Shown here in pieces: positions 48,295 to 59,657 of a DNA stretch of 64,000 nucleotides; positions within the stretch are counted from its first letter, which is position 1, and each line of letters begins with the position of its first letter. A model generated the notes under the pieces. That model ran no database searches, was not told the origin of the DNA, and worked only from the letters and a program-made list of their open reading frames with translations. This stretch comes from Panulirus ornatus. Taxonomy: Eukaryota > Arthropoda > Malacostraca > Decapoda > Palinuridae. Location: contig NC_092235.1 of NCBI RefSeq assembly GCF_036320965.1, positions 10,735,546-10,799,545 of the forward strand. The letters run 5' to 3'. A program made the translations under genes and the position numbers.

Positions 48295-49859
48295 GGAAAT
48301 CTTTTTCACTCCATCTTTCCACCTCCAATTTGGTTTCCCACTTCTCCTCGTTCTCTCCACCTCCGACATATATATCCTCTTGGTCAATCTTTCCTCACTC
48401 ATTCTCTCGATGTGCCCAAACCATTTCAAAACACCCTCCTCTGCTCTCTCAACCACGCCCTTTTTATTTCCACACATCTCTCTTACCCTTACATTATTTA
48501 CTCGATCAAACCACCTCACACCACATATTGTCATTAAACATCTCATTTCCAGCACATCCACCCTCCTGCGCACAACTCTATCCATAGCCCACGCCTCGCA
48601 ACCATGCAACATTGTTGGAACTACTATTCCTTCAAAGATACCCATTTTTACTTTCCGAGATAATGTTCTCGACTTCCACACATTCTTCAAGGCACCCAGG
48701 ATTTTCGCCCCCTCCCCCACCCTATGATACACTTCCGCTTCCATGGTTCCATCCGGTGCCAGATCCAGTACCAGATATCTAAAACACTTTACTTCCTCCA
48801 GTTTTTCTCCATTCAAACTTACCTCCCAATTGACTTGACCCTCAACCCTACTGTACCTAATAACCTTGCTCTTATTCACATTTACTCTTAACTTTCTTCT
48901 TTCACGCACTTTACGAAACTCAGTCACCAGCTTCTGCAGTTTCTCACATGAATCAGCCACCTGCGCTGTATCATCAGCGAACAACAACTGACTCACTTTC
49001 CAAGCTCTCTCATCCACAACAGACTTCATACTTGCCCTTCTTTCCAAAACTCTTGCATTCACCTCCCTAACAACCCCATCCATAAACAAATTAAACAAAC
49101 ATGGGGACATCACACACCCCTGCCGCAAACCTACATTCACTGAGAACCAATCACTTTCCTCTCTTCCTACACATACATATGCCTTACATCCTCGATAAAA
49201 ACTTTTCACTGCTTCTAACAACTTGCCTCCCACACAATATATTCTTATTACCTTCCACAGAGCATCTCTATCAACTCTATCATATGCCTTCTCCAGATCC
49301 ATAAATGCTACATACAAGTCCATTCGCTTTACTAAGTATTTCTCACATACATTCTTCAAAGTAAACACCTGATCACCTGATCCACACATCCTCTACCACT
49401 TCTGAAACCACACTGCTCTTCCCTAATCTGATGCTCTGTACATGCCTTCGCCCTCTCAATCAATACCCTCCCATATAATTTACCAGGAATACTCAACAAA
49501 CTTATATCTCTGTAATTTGAGCACTCACTCTTATCCCCTTTGCCTTTGTACAATGGCACTATGGAACCATTCCGCCAATCGTCAGGCACCTCACCATGAA
49601 TTATACATACATTAAATAACCTTATCAACCAGTCAACAATACAGTCACCCCCTTTTTTAATAAATTCCACTGCAATACCATCCAACCCTGCTGCCTTGCC
49701 GGCTTTCATCTTCCGCAAAGCTTTTACTACCTCTTCTCTATTTACCAAATCATTTCCCCTAACCCTCTCACTTTGCACACCACCTCGACCAAAACACCCT
49801 ATATCTGCCACTCTATCATAAAACACATTCAAGAAACCTTCAAAATACTCACTCCATCT

Positions 49860-49862
<3 letters not shown>
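48295..49862 (-). pseudogene. R26: RTE-like LINE lacking the 3' end, residues about 452-969
   Basis: It begins at the left after 21 bp of TA (48274-48294) inside WKDGVKKI, so the 3' UTR and last codons are missing. Open frame from 49389; the frame shift near 49375 coincides with a tandem duplication of about 8 bp (ACCTGATC twice), and the upstream part continues 49832-49356. RT motifs [11 protein letters not shown] and [13 protein letters not shown] are present. The left boundary looks like the same deletion scar that ends R25, so R25 and R26 may have recombined. Confidence 0.84.
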
Positions 49863-49893
<31 letters not shown>

Positions 49894-50014
49894 CAAAAGA
49901 AGGAACAGAGAATTGGGCCAGGTGAGGGTATTCCCTCAAAGGCCCAGTCCTCTGTTCTTAACGCTACCTCGCTAATGCGGGAAATGGCGAATAGTTTGAA
50001 AGAAAAAAGAAAAG
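49863..50014 (+). mobile_element. S07: 5'-truncated LINE-derived SINE-like unit
   Basis: Starts within the internal T-run (31 T, 49863-49893), keeps the CAAAAGAAGGAACAGAG middle part and the terminal stem-loop (about 49966-49982), and ends in an A-rich tail. It is joined directly to the truncated 5' end of R26. Confidence 0.75.
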
Positions 50015-50032
50015 ATATATATATATATATAT

Positions 50033-51212
50033 CTTTAAACAGAATTTTTTGAAACAAAATTACTAAAGGATATCTTACCTTCTAATGCAGTTTGGTTTAG
50101 GTATGCAGATGATGTTATTTGTGTTTGGCCAACAAATGAAAATTTACAAATATTTCTCCCCTTACTTAAAATTTAGTACCTTCCATTCCATTTACTGTAG
50201 AAAATGAAAATAATGGCATGTTACCAGTTTTAGATTGCATGATCCATAGACAAGGACAGAGGTTTAAGTTTAGCATATACAGAAAACCCACCAATGTATG
50301 CTCATATATCCATTATTACTCATCTCAACATGACAGAGTTAAATCATCATCATTTCAATCTATGTTCCTTAGGGCATTACGGATTTGCAGTCCAGAGTTT
50401 ATTGATGATGAGTTTGAGAAGATACATTCTATTGGATCTAAGTTAAAGTGCCCTAGATCTTTCATTGATAAATCCCTTAAGTTAGCAAAGAAATTATTTA
50501 TAGAGTTGAGCCCAAACCTCCCATTGACACCAAGAATCTTTTAGTTCTCCCTTTTAATAATAATTTCACTTTGCTTCCCATGTTGCTTAGATCCTTTAAT
50601 GTAAATTTTGCTTTTAGCAACAATAATACTATAAAGAATATCTTAATCAGGAATTCACCAGAAAATTCTCTTGGTTGCATTCTCTTTGAAACTGTGATAA
50701 ATTTTATGTTGGTCAGACTGGTAAGGATTTTTCTCTCAGACTTAAGCAACATAAATATCGTATAAGAACGGGACAAGGATCAAATGCCTTGTTTAATCAT
50801 GTTAAAAACTATGATCACTTATTGACTGGAGTAACGCCATCTCAGTTGTTAACTCTAACTCTATTACCATGAGAAATATCATTGAATCTTCAATAATTAA
50901 ATACACAAAGAATTATAATCTTAATATTAGTGATGGTCTGTACAAATTAGACAACTTTATTGTTGATAAGATTTGTAAAATGATAAGTTTATGAACGCTC
51001 GTTGTATGTTTCGGACAATCACATGTTTACCAAATGGCGTCCTAGCTTCGTCTCTTCGATGTATATCAACTGACTGTTATATTTCTCTCTTGTGTCTCCC
51101 CTGATGATGTGATTATTCCACGAGAGTGCACTTGGGAACTTTTCGTGTTTCATCTCCCTCGTGGACTCATAGGAATATCTTGATCACGCGCAAAAATTGT
51201 GATCCTTTCCAA
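50033..51212 (+). pseudogene. P05: Penelope-like element from RT motif C to the 3' end
   Basis: After a short TA run (50015-50032), it starts just before FRYADDVICVW (RT motif C, about 50096-50128), runs through the RT thumb/connector (open part 50218-50544, with SIYRKPTN and FLRALRICSPEFIDDEFEKI) and a frameshifted GIY-YIG domain (50571-51000), to the complete 3' end with a mutated hammerhead and the terminal hairpin. Several frameshifts make it non-coding. Confidence 0.83.
51097..51137 (+). ncRNA. Decayed hammerhead ribozyme motif of P05
   Basis: The core CTGATGA is intact (51101-51107), but GAAA is changed to GAGA (51122-51125) and helix II has a CC mismatch. Helix I TCCC/GGGA is perfect. 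Loss of the invariant A predicts inactivity. Confidence 0.5.
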
Positions 51213-51221
51213 TATATATAT

Positions 51222-51453
51222 ATTCTTTCTTTCAAACTATTCGCCATTTCCCGCGTTAGCGAGGTAGCGTTAAGAACTGAGGACTGGGCCATTGAGGGAA
51301 TATCCTCACCTGGCCCCCTTCTCTGTTCCTTCTTTTGGAAAATTAAAAAAAAATTGAGAGGGGAGGATTTCCAGCCCCCCGCTCCCTCCCCTTTTAGTCG
51401 CCTTCTACGACACGCAGGGAATACGTGGGAAGTATTCTTTCTCCCCTATCCCC

Positions 51454-51459
<6 letters not shown>
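51222..51459 (-). mobile_element. S08: LINE-derived SINE-like unit
   Basis: Complete minus-strand unit. Its tail meets the 3' end of P05 across about 10 bp of TA, so both 3' ends face each other here. Confidence 0.75.

Positions 51460-51510
<51 letters not shown>
51460..51510. repeat. (TA)n microsatellite, about 51 bp
   Basis: TA run between S08 and S09. Confidence 0.95.
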
Positions 51511-51519
<9 letters not shown>

Positions 51520-51803
51520 TTTCTTTTCTTTTAAACTATTCACCATTTCCCGCGTTAGCGAGGTAGCGTTAAGAACAGAGGACTGGGCCTTTTTTGGAAT
51601 ATCCTCACCTGGCCCCCTTTGTTCCTGCATTAGCAAGGTAGCACTAAGAACAGAGGACTGGGCCTGCGAGAGAATATCCCCACCTGGCACCATTCTCTGC
51701 TCCTTCTTTTGGAAAATTAAAAAAAAAAAATGAGGGGAGGATTTCCAGTCCCCCGCTCCCTCCCCTTTTAGTCGCCTTTTACGACACGCAGGGAATACGT
51801 GGG
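51511..51803 (-). mobile_element. S09: SINE-like unit with internal duplication of its 3' half
   Basis: The stem-loop and GGACTGGGCC part occur twice in tandem (about 51541-51618 and 51628-51700), the second diverged (GCATTAGCAAGGTAGCACTAAG). The 5' end stops at GGGAATACGTGGGAA, short of the usual start. It may be a nested insertion of one S unit into another or an unequal exchange. Confidence 0.72.
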
Positions 51804-51916
51804 AAATTTATCACTATGCATGTTACAGATTTTTCAACCAAGTAACAGATGTTATTTCTGATACAAACAGGGAATGTTAAAATCACAATAACAAGTTTTC
51901 TATAAAAAAAAATTGC
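51804..51916. other. Short unassigned sequence before the gap
   Basis: About 113 bp of A/T-rich sequence with no recognised repeat or ORF. Confidence 0.6.
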
Positions 51917-52016
51917 NNNNNNNNNNNNNNNNNNNNNNNNNNNNNNNNNNNNNNNNNNNNNNNNNNNNNNNNNNNNNNNNNNNNNNNNNNNNNNNNNNNN
52001 NNNNNNNNNNNNNNNN
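51917..52016. other. Assembly gap (100 N)
   Basis: Exactly 100 N, a conventional scaffold gap of unknown real size. Confidence 0.99.
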
Positions 52017-53757
52017 AGTATCTCCTGGTAACTTATATGGGAGGGTATTGATTGAGAGGGTGAAGCATGTACCAGTACATCAGATATGGTGAAGAGCAGT
52101 GTGGTTTTCACAGTGGAGAGGATGTGTTGATCATAGTTGTTTGCTTCGAAGGAAAAAAAATTTTTGTTTATGGGGTTTTTGGGAGAAAAAACATAGTAAG
52201 AAAGCAAAATGGATTTTTTATATCGCATTATGAATCTGGAGAAGCATAGATAGAGTTGATAGAGAAGCTCTGTTGAAGGGAATTAAGAAATATGGTGTGG
52301 AGGGCAAGTTGCTAGAAGCAGTGATAGAATTTTTCGAGGATGTAAGGCATGTGTACGAATATGAAGAGAGAAAAGTGATTGGTTCTCAGTGAATATAGGT
52401 TTGTGGCAAGGGTGCATGATGGTCTCCATGGTTGTTAATTAATCTAAGGATGGGGTTGTTTGGATGTGAATATAAGAGTGTTTGGAAAGAAGGGGCAAGT
52501 ATGCAGTCTGTTGTGGATGAGAGAGCTTGGAAAGTGAGTCAGATTGTTGTTCGCTGATGATACCGCGCTAACGCTGTTGACGAATTCGGGTTACAATTGC
52601 AACTGTGACTGGAAGTTTGTGAAGTGTGTGACACAAGAAAGTAGAGAGTAAATTGTGAATAAGACAAGGTTATTAGGTTAAATTATGTTTGAGGGGTCAA
52701 GTTCAGTTGGAGTAAGTTTAAAAGTAGAAAAACGGAGGAAGTAAAGTGTTTTAGATATCTGGGAGTGGCTTTGGCAGAAATGGAACCATGAAGCGGGAGG
52801 AATGATAGGGTGGGAGAGGGGGTGAACGTTTTTGGCGTTGAAGAATGTTGGAAGTCCGCGAACATTATCTCGGAAAGCAAAAATCTGTATGTTTGAAGTA
52901 ATAGTGGTTCCAAGCAATGGTAATATGGTTGCGAAGCGTGGGCTATAGAAGATTTGTGGCGGAGGAGAGTGGATGTGTGGAAAATGAGATGTTTGAGGAC
53001 AATATATGGTGTGAGGTTGTTTTGAATTGAGTAATAAAGGGTAAGAGAGATGTGTGGGTAATAAAATGAGTGTGGTTGAGAAGCAGAAGTGGGTGTTTTT
53101 GAAATGGTTGGTTACATGGAGATAAATGAGGCCGAGAACGATTGACAAAGACATGGAGGGAATGAGGAGAAGTGAAGGCCAAATTGAAGGTTGGAAAGTA
53201 GGAGTGAAAAAAGCTTTTGAGTGATCGGGCCTGAACATGAGGAGACGTGAAAAGAGCTCAGGAATCGAAGTGTATTGGAACAATGTGGTTATGACCGTGA
53301 TCGACGAAGCTGTTAATGGATTGATCCAGAGCATGTGAAGCGTCTGGTTAAACCATGGAAAGTTTTGTGGGGCCTGGATGTGGAATGGGAGCTGTGGTTT
53401 CAGAGCATTATACATGAAAGCTAGAGACTGAGTGTGAACAAATGTGGCCTTTGTTGTCCTCTTCTTTGCGCTACCTTGCGCTCTGCTGGGAAGGGGGTTT
53501 CTAATTTCATGTGTGGCGGGATTGGCGACGGAAATGAATAAGGGCGACAGTATGAATAATGAATACGTGTATATATGTAATATATCTGTCCTGTGTGCAT
53601 GTATATGTATACGTTGAGGTGTATAGGTATGTATATGTTCATTTATACGTGCATGTAATCACATGTGTATGTGGGTGGGTTGGGGCCATTGTTTCGTCTG
53701 TTCTTTGCGCTACCTAGCGAATCCGCGGGGAAAACAGCGACAAAATATTATAAATGA
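52017..53757 (+). pseudogene. R27: RTE-like LINE, residues about 575-998, indel-rich
   Basis: Recognisable from [15 protein letters not shown] through RT to the C-terminal domain and a long 3' UTR (about 53335-53757) with terminal stem-loop. One- and two-base insertions or deletions occur every 20-40 bp, many more than in other old copies, so no frame is open. The indel excess may be sequence error in this contig. Confidence 0.8.
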
Positions 53758-53850
53758 ATGATGAATATATATATATATATATTAAATATATATATATATA
53801 TATATATCTATATATATAATATATATATATATATAATATATATATATTTA
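53758..53850. repeat. Irregular TA-rich tract
   Basis: TA repeat with TAA, CTA and TTTA variants, less regular than the arrays outside 52017-58900. Confidence 0.85.
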
Positions 53851-54503
53851 TTTATTTTTATATTTATTTACTTTGTCGCGTCTCCGCGCTTTTGGAGAGG
53901 TAGCGCAAGAAAAAGACGAAAAGAAATGGCCAACCCCCCCCCAAACACATGTATATACATACGTCCACACACGCAAATAAACATAACTACACAGCTTTCC
54001 ATGGTTTACCCAGACCTTCACATGCCTTTGATTAAAATTCCACTGACAGCAACGTCAACCCCGGTATACAACATCGCTTCCTATTCACTCTATTCCTTGC
54101 CCTCCTTTCACACACCCTCCTGCAGGGCAGGCCCCGATCACACAAAATCTTTTTCACCATCTTTCCACCTCCAATTTGTCTCCCTCTTCCTCGTTCCCCT
54201 CCAAATCCGACACATAACTCCTCTTGTCAATCTTTCCTCACTCCATTCTCTCCATGTGCCCAAACCACTTCTAAACACCCTCTTCTGCTCTCTCAACCAC
54301 GCCTCTTTTTTTTATTTCCACACATCTTCTCATACCCTTATGTTACTCACCTCGACAAACCACCTCACACCACACATTGTCCTCAAAACCCTCTCATTTC
54401 CAGCACATCCATCCTCCTGCGCACAACTCTCTCCAGAGCCCACGCCTCGCAACATACAACAATGCTGGAACCACTATACCTTCAAACATACCCATTTTTG
54501 CTT
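53851..54503 (-). pseudogene. R28: 3' part of an RTE-like LINE, residues about 852-998, indel-rich
   Basis: Minus-strand short-form 3' UTR and C-terminal domain ending inside KAKMGM at the right. It has many single-base indels against the nearly identical R29 next to it. Confidence 0.8.
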
Positions 54504-54541
54504 ATAAATATATATATATTATTATACTATATATATAATAA

Positions 54542-54573
<32 letters not shown>

Positions 54574-54648
54574 TATAGTTTATAGATATATATAAATATA
54601 AAATATATATCTAAAAATATAATATATATATAAATACATATATAATAA

Positions 54649-54680
<32 letters not shown>

Positions 54681-54734
54681 ATATATATATATAATATATA
54701 TATAATATAGACATACATATATATTATATATATA
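54504..54734. repeat. Irregular TA-rich tract, about 231 bp
   Basis: Mixed TA, TAA, TATT and TAAA units; not a clean dinucleotide array. Confidence 0.85.
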
Positions 54735-56050
54735 TTTTTTTTTTTTTATACTTTGTCGCTGGTCTCCCGCGTTTGCGAGGTAAGCGCAAGGAAACAGACG
54801 AAAGAAATGGCCCAACCCCCCCCCCCCATACACATGTATATACATACGTCCACACACGCAAATATACATACCTACACAGCTTTCCATGGTTTTTCCCCCA
54901 GACGCTTCACATGCCTTGATTCAATCCACTGACGACACGTCAACCCCGGTATACCACATCGCTCCAATTCACTCTATTCCTTGCCCCCTTTCACCCTCCT
55001 GCATTGTTCAGGCCCCGATCACACAAAATCTTTTTCACTCCATCTTTCCACCTCCAATTTGGTCTCCCTCTTCTCCTCGTTCCCTCCACCTCCGACACAT
55101 ATATCCTCTTGGTCAATCTTTCCTCACTCATTCTCTCCATGTGCCCAAACCACTTCAAAACACCCTCTTCTGCTCTCTCAACCACGCTCTTTTTATTTCC
55201 ACACATCTCTCTTACCCTTACGTTACTCACTCGATCAAACCACCTCACACCACACATTGTCCTCAAACATCTCATTTCCAGCACATCCATCCTCCTGCGC
55301 ACAACTCTATCCATAGCCCACGCCTCGCAACCATACAACATTGTTGGAACCACTATTCCTTCAAACATACCCATTTTTGCTTTCCGAGATAATGTTCTCG
55401 ACTTCCACACATTCTTCAAGGCCCCCAGAATTTTCGCCCCCTCCCCCACCCTATGATCCACTTCCGCTTCCATGGTTCCATCCGCTGCCAGATCCACTCC
55501 CAGATATCTAAAACACTTCACTTCCTCCAGTTTTTCTCCATTCAAACTCACCTCCCAATTGACTTGACCCTCAACCCTACTGTACCTAATAACCTTGCTC
55601 TTATTCACATTTACTCTTAACTTTCTTCTTCCACACACTTTACCAAACTCAGTCACCAGCTTCTGCAGTTTCTCACATGAATCAGCCACCAGCGCTGTAT
55701 CATCAGCGAACAACAACTGACTCACTTCCCAAGCTCTCTCATCCCCAACAGACTTCATACTTGCCCCTCTTTCCAAAACTCTTGCATTTACCTCCCTAAC
55801 AACCCCATCCATAAACAAATTAAACAACCATGGAGACATCACACACCCCTGCCGCAAACCTACATTCACTGAGAACCAATCACTTTCCTCTCTTCCTACA
55901 CGTACACATGCCTTACATCCTCGATAAAAACTTTTCACTGCTTCTAACAACTTTCCTCCCACACCATATATTCTTAATACCTTCCACAGAGCATCTCTAT
56001 CAACTCTATCATATGCCTTCTCCAATCCGATGAATGCTACAACAAAACCA
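54735..56050 (-). pseudogene. R29: 5'-truncated RTE-like LINE, residues about 632-998
   Basis: Minus-strand frame 56025-54991 is open over 344 residues (MEKAYDRV to GLNN), including [12 protein letters not shown] and [13 protein letters not shown], and then loses frame at one base near 55005 in the last codons. The short 3' UTR has a few errors. The coding core is clean although its flanks are indel-rich. Confidence 0.85.
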
Positions 56051-56149
56051 TAAATAAATATATATATATATAAATAATATATATATAATTATATAGAATA
56101 TATATATATATATAATATATATATATATAAATATATCTTCAGATCATTT
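56051..56149. repeat. Irregular TA-rich tract
   Basis: TA with TAAATA and TAATTA variants, between R29 and S10. Confidence 0.85.
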
Positions 56150-56410
56150 TATCCCTGGGATAGGGGATTAATAATACTTTCCCAACGTATCCCTGCGTGT
56201 CGTATAAGGCGACTAAAAGGGGATGGAGCGGGGGTGCCTGTGAAATCCTCCCCTCTCGTTTTTTTTTTTTTTTTTTTGTTTTTTTTTTTTAATATTCCAA
56301 AAGAAGGAACAGAGGGGGCCATGTTGAGGATATTCCGAAAAAGGCCCAGTCCCCTGTTTCTTTAAACGCTACCCTCGCTAATGCGGGAAAATGGCGAATA
56401 GGTTTTGATA
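56150..56410 (+). mobile_element. S10: LINE-derived SINE-like unit, indel-rich
   Basis: Plus-strand unit from TTTATCCCTGGGATAGGGG through a long interrupted T-run (56260-56290) to the stem-loop region GCTACCCTCGCTAATGCGGG. It contains several small indels. Confidence 0.72.
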
Positions 56411-56560
56411 CAAAAAAAAAAATATCATCATTCATATAAATATTTTTGGGTCGCTGTTTCCCGCGATCGCTAGGTATATATATATATATATAATATATAT
56501 AATTATATATATAATATATATAAAAATATATATATATATATATATATATACATATTTCCA
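56411..56560. repeat. Stem-loop remnant and TA-rich tract
   Basis: Contains a partial R/S terminal box (GTCGCTGTTTCCCGCGATCGCTAGG, 56450-56474, minus sense) set between AT-rich stretches. Too short to assign to a copy. Confidence 0.55.
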
Positions 56561-58900
56561 TTTTTTATTTGGTTTTGTCGCAGTCTCCCGCGTAAGCGAG
56601 GTAGCGCAAGGAAACAACGTCGGCCAAAATACCCACATACACAAGGTATAAAATACACGTCACCGCACAGCAAAATACATACCTATACATCTCAACCTAT
56701 ACATATATAGACACACCAGATATATACAGATATGCACATTTACATAATTCAATTAGTCTACCCTTATTAATTCCCATCGCCACACACCACATATGAAAAT
56801 AACAGCCCCCTCCCCCCTCATGTGTGCGAGGTACGCAGAAAAATACAATGAAGAGGCCACATTCGTTCACACTCAGTCTCTAGCTGTCAAGTAATCAATG
56901 CACCGAAACCACAGCTCTCTTTCCACATCCAGTCCCAGCAGAACTTTCCCATGGTTGTGCTAGCCCCAGACGCTTCACATCCCTGGTCAATCCATTCACA
57001 GCACGTCGACCCTTCCAGTAAAACCACAACGTTCCAATTCACTCTATTCCTTGCACGTCATTCACTCTCCCGCATTTCAAGAGCCCCGATCATTCTCAAA
57101 AATCTTTTCATTCACTCCATCCTTCCACCTCCAATTTGGTCTCCCACTTCTCCTCGTTCCCACCACCTCCGACACATATATACTCTTTGTCCAACCTCTC
57201 TCAACTCATAGTCCCTCCATTAAACAAACAATTTCAAAACACCTCTCGCTGCTTTCTCAACCGACACTCATTTTATTACCAACACATCTCTCTTACCATA
57301 TTATACTTACTCGATCATACCACCCGACCAACCACATAGTGTCCTCAAACATCCATTTCCAGCACATCCACCCTCCTCCACACAACTCTATCCTACCCAC
57401 GCCTCGCAACCATACAACATTGATGGAAACGCTATTCCTTCAAACATACCAAGTTTTGCTTCTAAGAAAATGTCTCGACTTCCACACTTATACACGCACC
57501 CAGAAATTTCGCCCCCTCCCCCACCCTAGACACCATTTCCGCTTCATGGTTCCAACCGCTGCCAAATCCACTCCCAGATATCTAAAACACTTTACTTCCG
57601 TCCAGTTTTTCTCCATTCAAGACTTACCTTCCCAACTGACTTGAACCCCTTAACCTAGTGTACATAATATCCTTGCTCTTAACTCACATTTACTCTCAAC
57701 TTTCTCTTTCACACACTCTACCAAACCTCAGTCCACCAGCTACTCTGTGTTCTTCACATGATCCGACCACCAGCGCTGTATCATCAGCCGAACAACAACT
57801 GACTCCACTTACCCAAGCTCTCACATCCACAACAGACTTCAACGTTGCCCCCTCTTCAAAACTCTTGCATTCACCTCCCTGACAATCCTAAGCATAACAC
57901 TTAAACATTCCATCGAGATATCACACACCCCTGCCGCAAACCTACATTCACTGGAACCAATCACTTTCCTCTCTTCCCACACGTACACATGCCTTACATC
58001 CTCGATAAAAACTTTTCACTGCGTCTACAGCACCCTCCCACAGCATGTATTCCTAATATACCTTCCACAGAGCAACCTCTATCAACTCTATCATATGCCT
58101 CTCCTCCAATTCCATAAAATGCCTACATACACATCCATTTGCTTTCTAAGTAATTCTCACAAACATTCTTTAAAGCAATCACCTGATTCAACAAAAACCA
58201 TCCCTACCACTTCTGAAGCCACACTGCACTTCCCCAATCTGATTCTCTGTACATGCATCACCCTCTCAATCGATACCCCCCAATTAATTTCCCAGGAACA
58301 TTCACAAACTTAAAGCTCTGTAATTTGAGCACGCACCTTTGGGTCCCCTTTCCTTTGTACAGAATGGCACCATGCAAGCATTCCGTCCGCCAATCCTCAG
58401 GCCAACCTCACCATAATTATAACATCCATTAAATAACCTTATCAACCATTCAACAATACATACCCCCTTTTTTGATAAATTTCCACGGCAAAAACCAATC
58501 AAACCCGCTGTCTTGTCGGCCTTTCAATCTTCCGCAAAGCATTTACTACCTCTTCTCTGTTTTAACCAAAACATTCCCCTAACCCTCTCACTTTGCACAA
58601 GTTAATATTCAAAATACCCACCACGACCAAAACACCCTACATCTGCCACTCTCCTCATCAAACACATTCAACAAACCATCAAAAATCTCACTCCATACTC
58701 CTTCTCACAACACCACTACTTGTTATCACCTCACCCATTCAGCCCCTCACTGAAGTCCCATCTTTCCCCTTGTCTTATCACTTTATTACCTCCATTCCAA
58801 AAATCTTTTTATTCTCCCTAAAAACTAATGATATACTCTCACCCCAACTTTTCATTTGCCCTTTTTTTTCACCTCTTGTACCTTTCTCTTGACTTCCTGC
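56561..58900 (-). pseudogene. R30: RTE-like LINE, residues about 386-998, indel-rich, ends at gap
   Basis: Minus-strand long-form 3' UTR (about 56561-56965), then C-terminal domain, RT and linker sequence to the gap at 58901, with a small indel every few tens of bases. The order of motifs is normal. The truncated left part of the protein is lost in the gap. Confidence 0.8.
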
Positions 58901-59000
58901 NNNNNNNNNNNNNNNNNNNNNNNNNNNNNNNNNNNNNNNNNNNNNNNNNNNNNNNNNNNNNNNNNNNNNNNNNNNNNNNNNNNNNNNNNNNNNNNNNNNN
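58901..59000. other. Assembly gap (100 N)
   Basis: Exactly 100 N. Confidence 0.99.
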
Positions 59001-59077
59001 TTTCCTATACAAAGTTGGAAAAAGCAATTACATATGAAAAAAAAAATCTAAAATGTTATTATCTACTAAAAAACTCT

Positions 59078-59512
59078 TTACATTTGTATGTTGTTATTAA
59101 GGTACTGAAAGGTAGAAGAAGCTGAATCCCCACAACGACTTGCTTTCTGAGTACTGTGTCCAAGAGCATTAACAAAGATTGATGTAGATCCACGGCGTTT
59201 TCGGTCTTCCTCACTAGCAGGTCCAAGATGAGAGGATGAACTTTTACTACTTTCCATTTTCTGATCTTGGTAGTGTGGCACTATCATGTTCAATGCAATA
59301 TGTTTACTTTCATTTGTGCAGTCTTGTTCACTGTGTGCATCTTGAATGACAGGTCCAGGTGCTACTTCTACTCCTCGACGATGAGACTCACTACCAGTAA
59401 ATCTAGTGAGTGAGTTGTTGGATGACCGCGATGAAGGCCGTGTGAAGGAAGACGACCGACTGCCTTTATTGGAACATGTAGACCCACTTCGTTCAACTTC
59501 ATCTTCACATAT
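59078..59512 (-). CDS. Candidate 3'-terminal coding exon of an unidentified host gene
   Basis: An uninterrupted minus-strand frame of about 143 codons (59509 down to a TAA at 59080-59078) lies in sequence unlike any repeat here. The product is Ser/Arg-rich and hydrophilic: it starts CEDEVERSGSTCSNKGSR, has RPSSRSSNNSLTRFTG, an acidic-mixed middle and SSKSSSSHLG, and ends FQYLNNNIQM. It has no transmembrane segment and no domain I recognise; it looks like a disordered C-terminal tail. Third-codon positions are balanced, unlike the AT-rich shadows elsewhere. The left side (59001-59077) is AT-rich and could be 3' UTR. On the upstream side the frame runs straight into a Penelope-like end (P06), so a splice acceptor is not clear; GTGAAG near 59506 offers AGs, but without a pyrimidine tract. 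It could be a true last exon, a fragment cut by P06, or a retrocopy. Confidence 0.45.
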   Translation of the reverse strand: MCEDEVERSGSTCSNKGSRSSSFTRPSSRSSNNSLTRFTGSESHRRGVEVAPGPVIQDAHSEQDCTNESKHIALNMIVPHYQDQKMESSKSSSSHLGPASEEDRKRRGSTSIFVNALGHSTQKASRCGDSASSTFQYLNNNIQM

Positions 59513-59593
59513 ATATATTTATTGGAAAGGCTCACAATTTTGCGCGTGATCAAGTATATTCATAAGAATCCACAGGAAAAATGCACTCTTAGG

Positions 59594-59596
<3 letters not shown>
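59513..59596 (-). mobile_element. P06: terminal fragment of a Penelope-like element
   Basis: Minus-strand 3' tip with the terminal hairpin (TTGATCACGCGCAAAATTGTGA) and CCTTTCCAATA, directly upstream of the candidate exon. About 20 bp of unassigned sequence (59577-59596) precede the next TA run. Confidence 0.72.

Positions 59597-59652
<56 letters not shown>
59597..59652. repeat. (TA)n microsatellite, about 56 bp
   Basis: TA run between P06 and the 3' end of P07. Confidence 0.95.
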
Positions 59653-59657
<5 letters not shown>

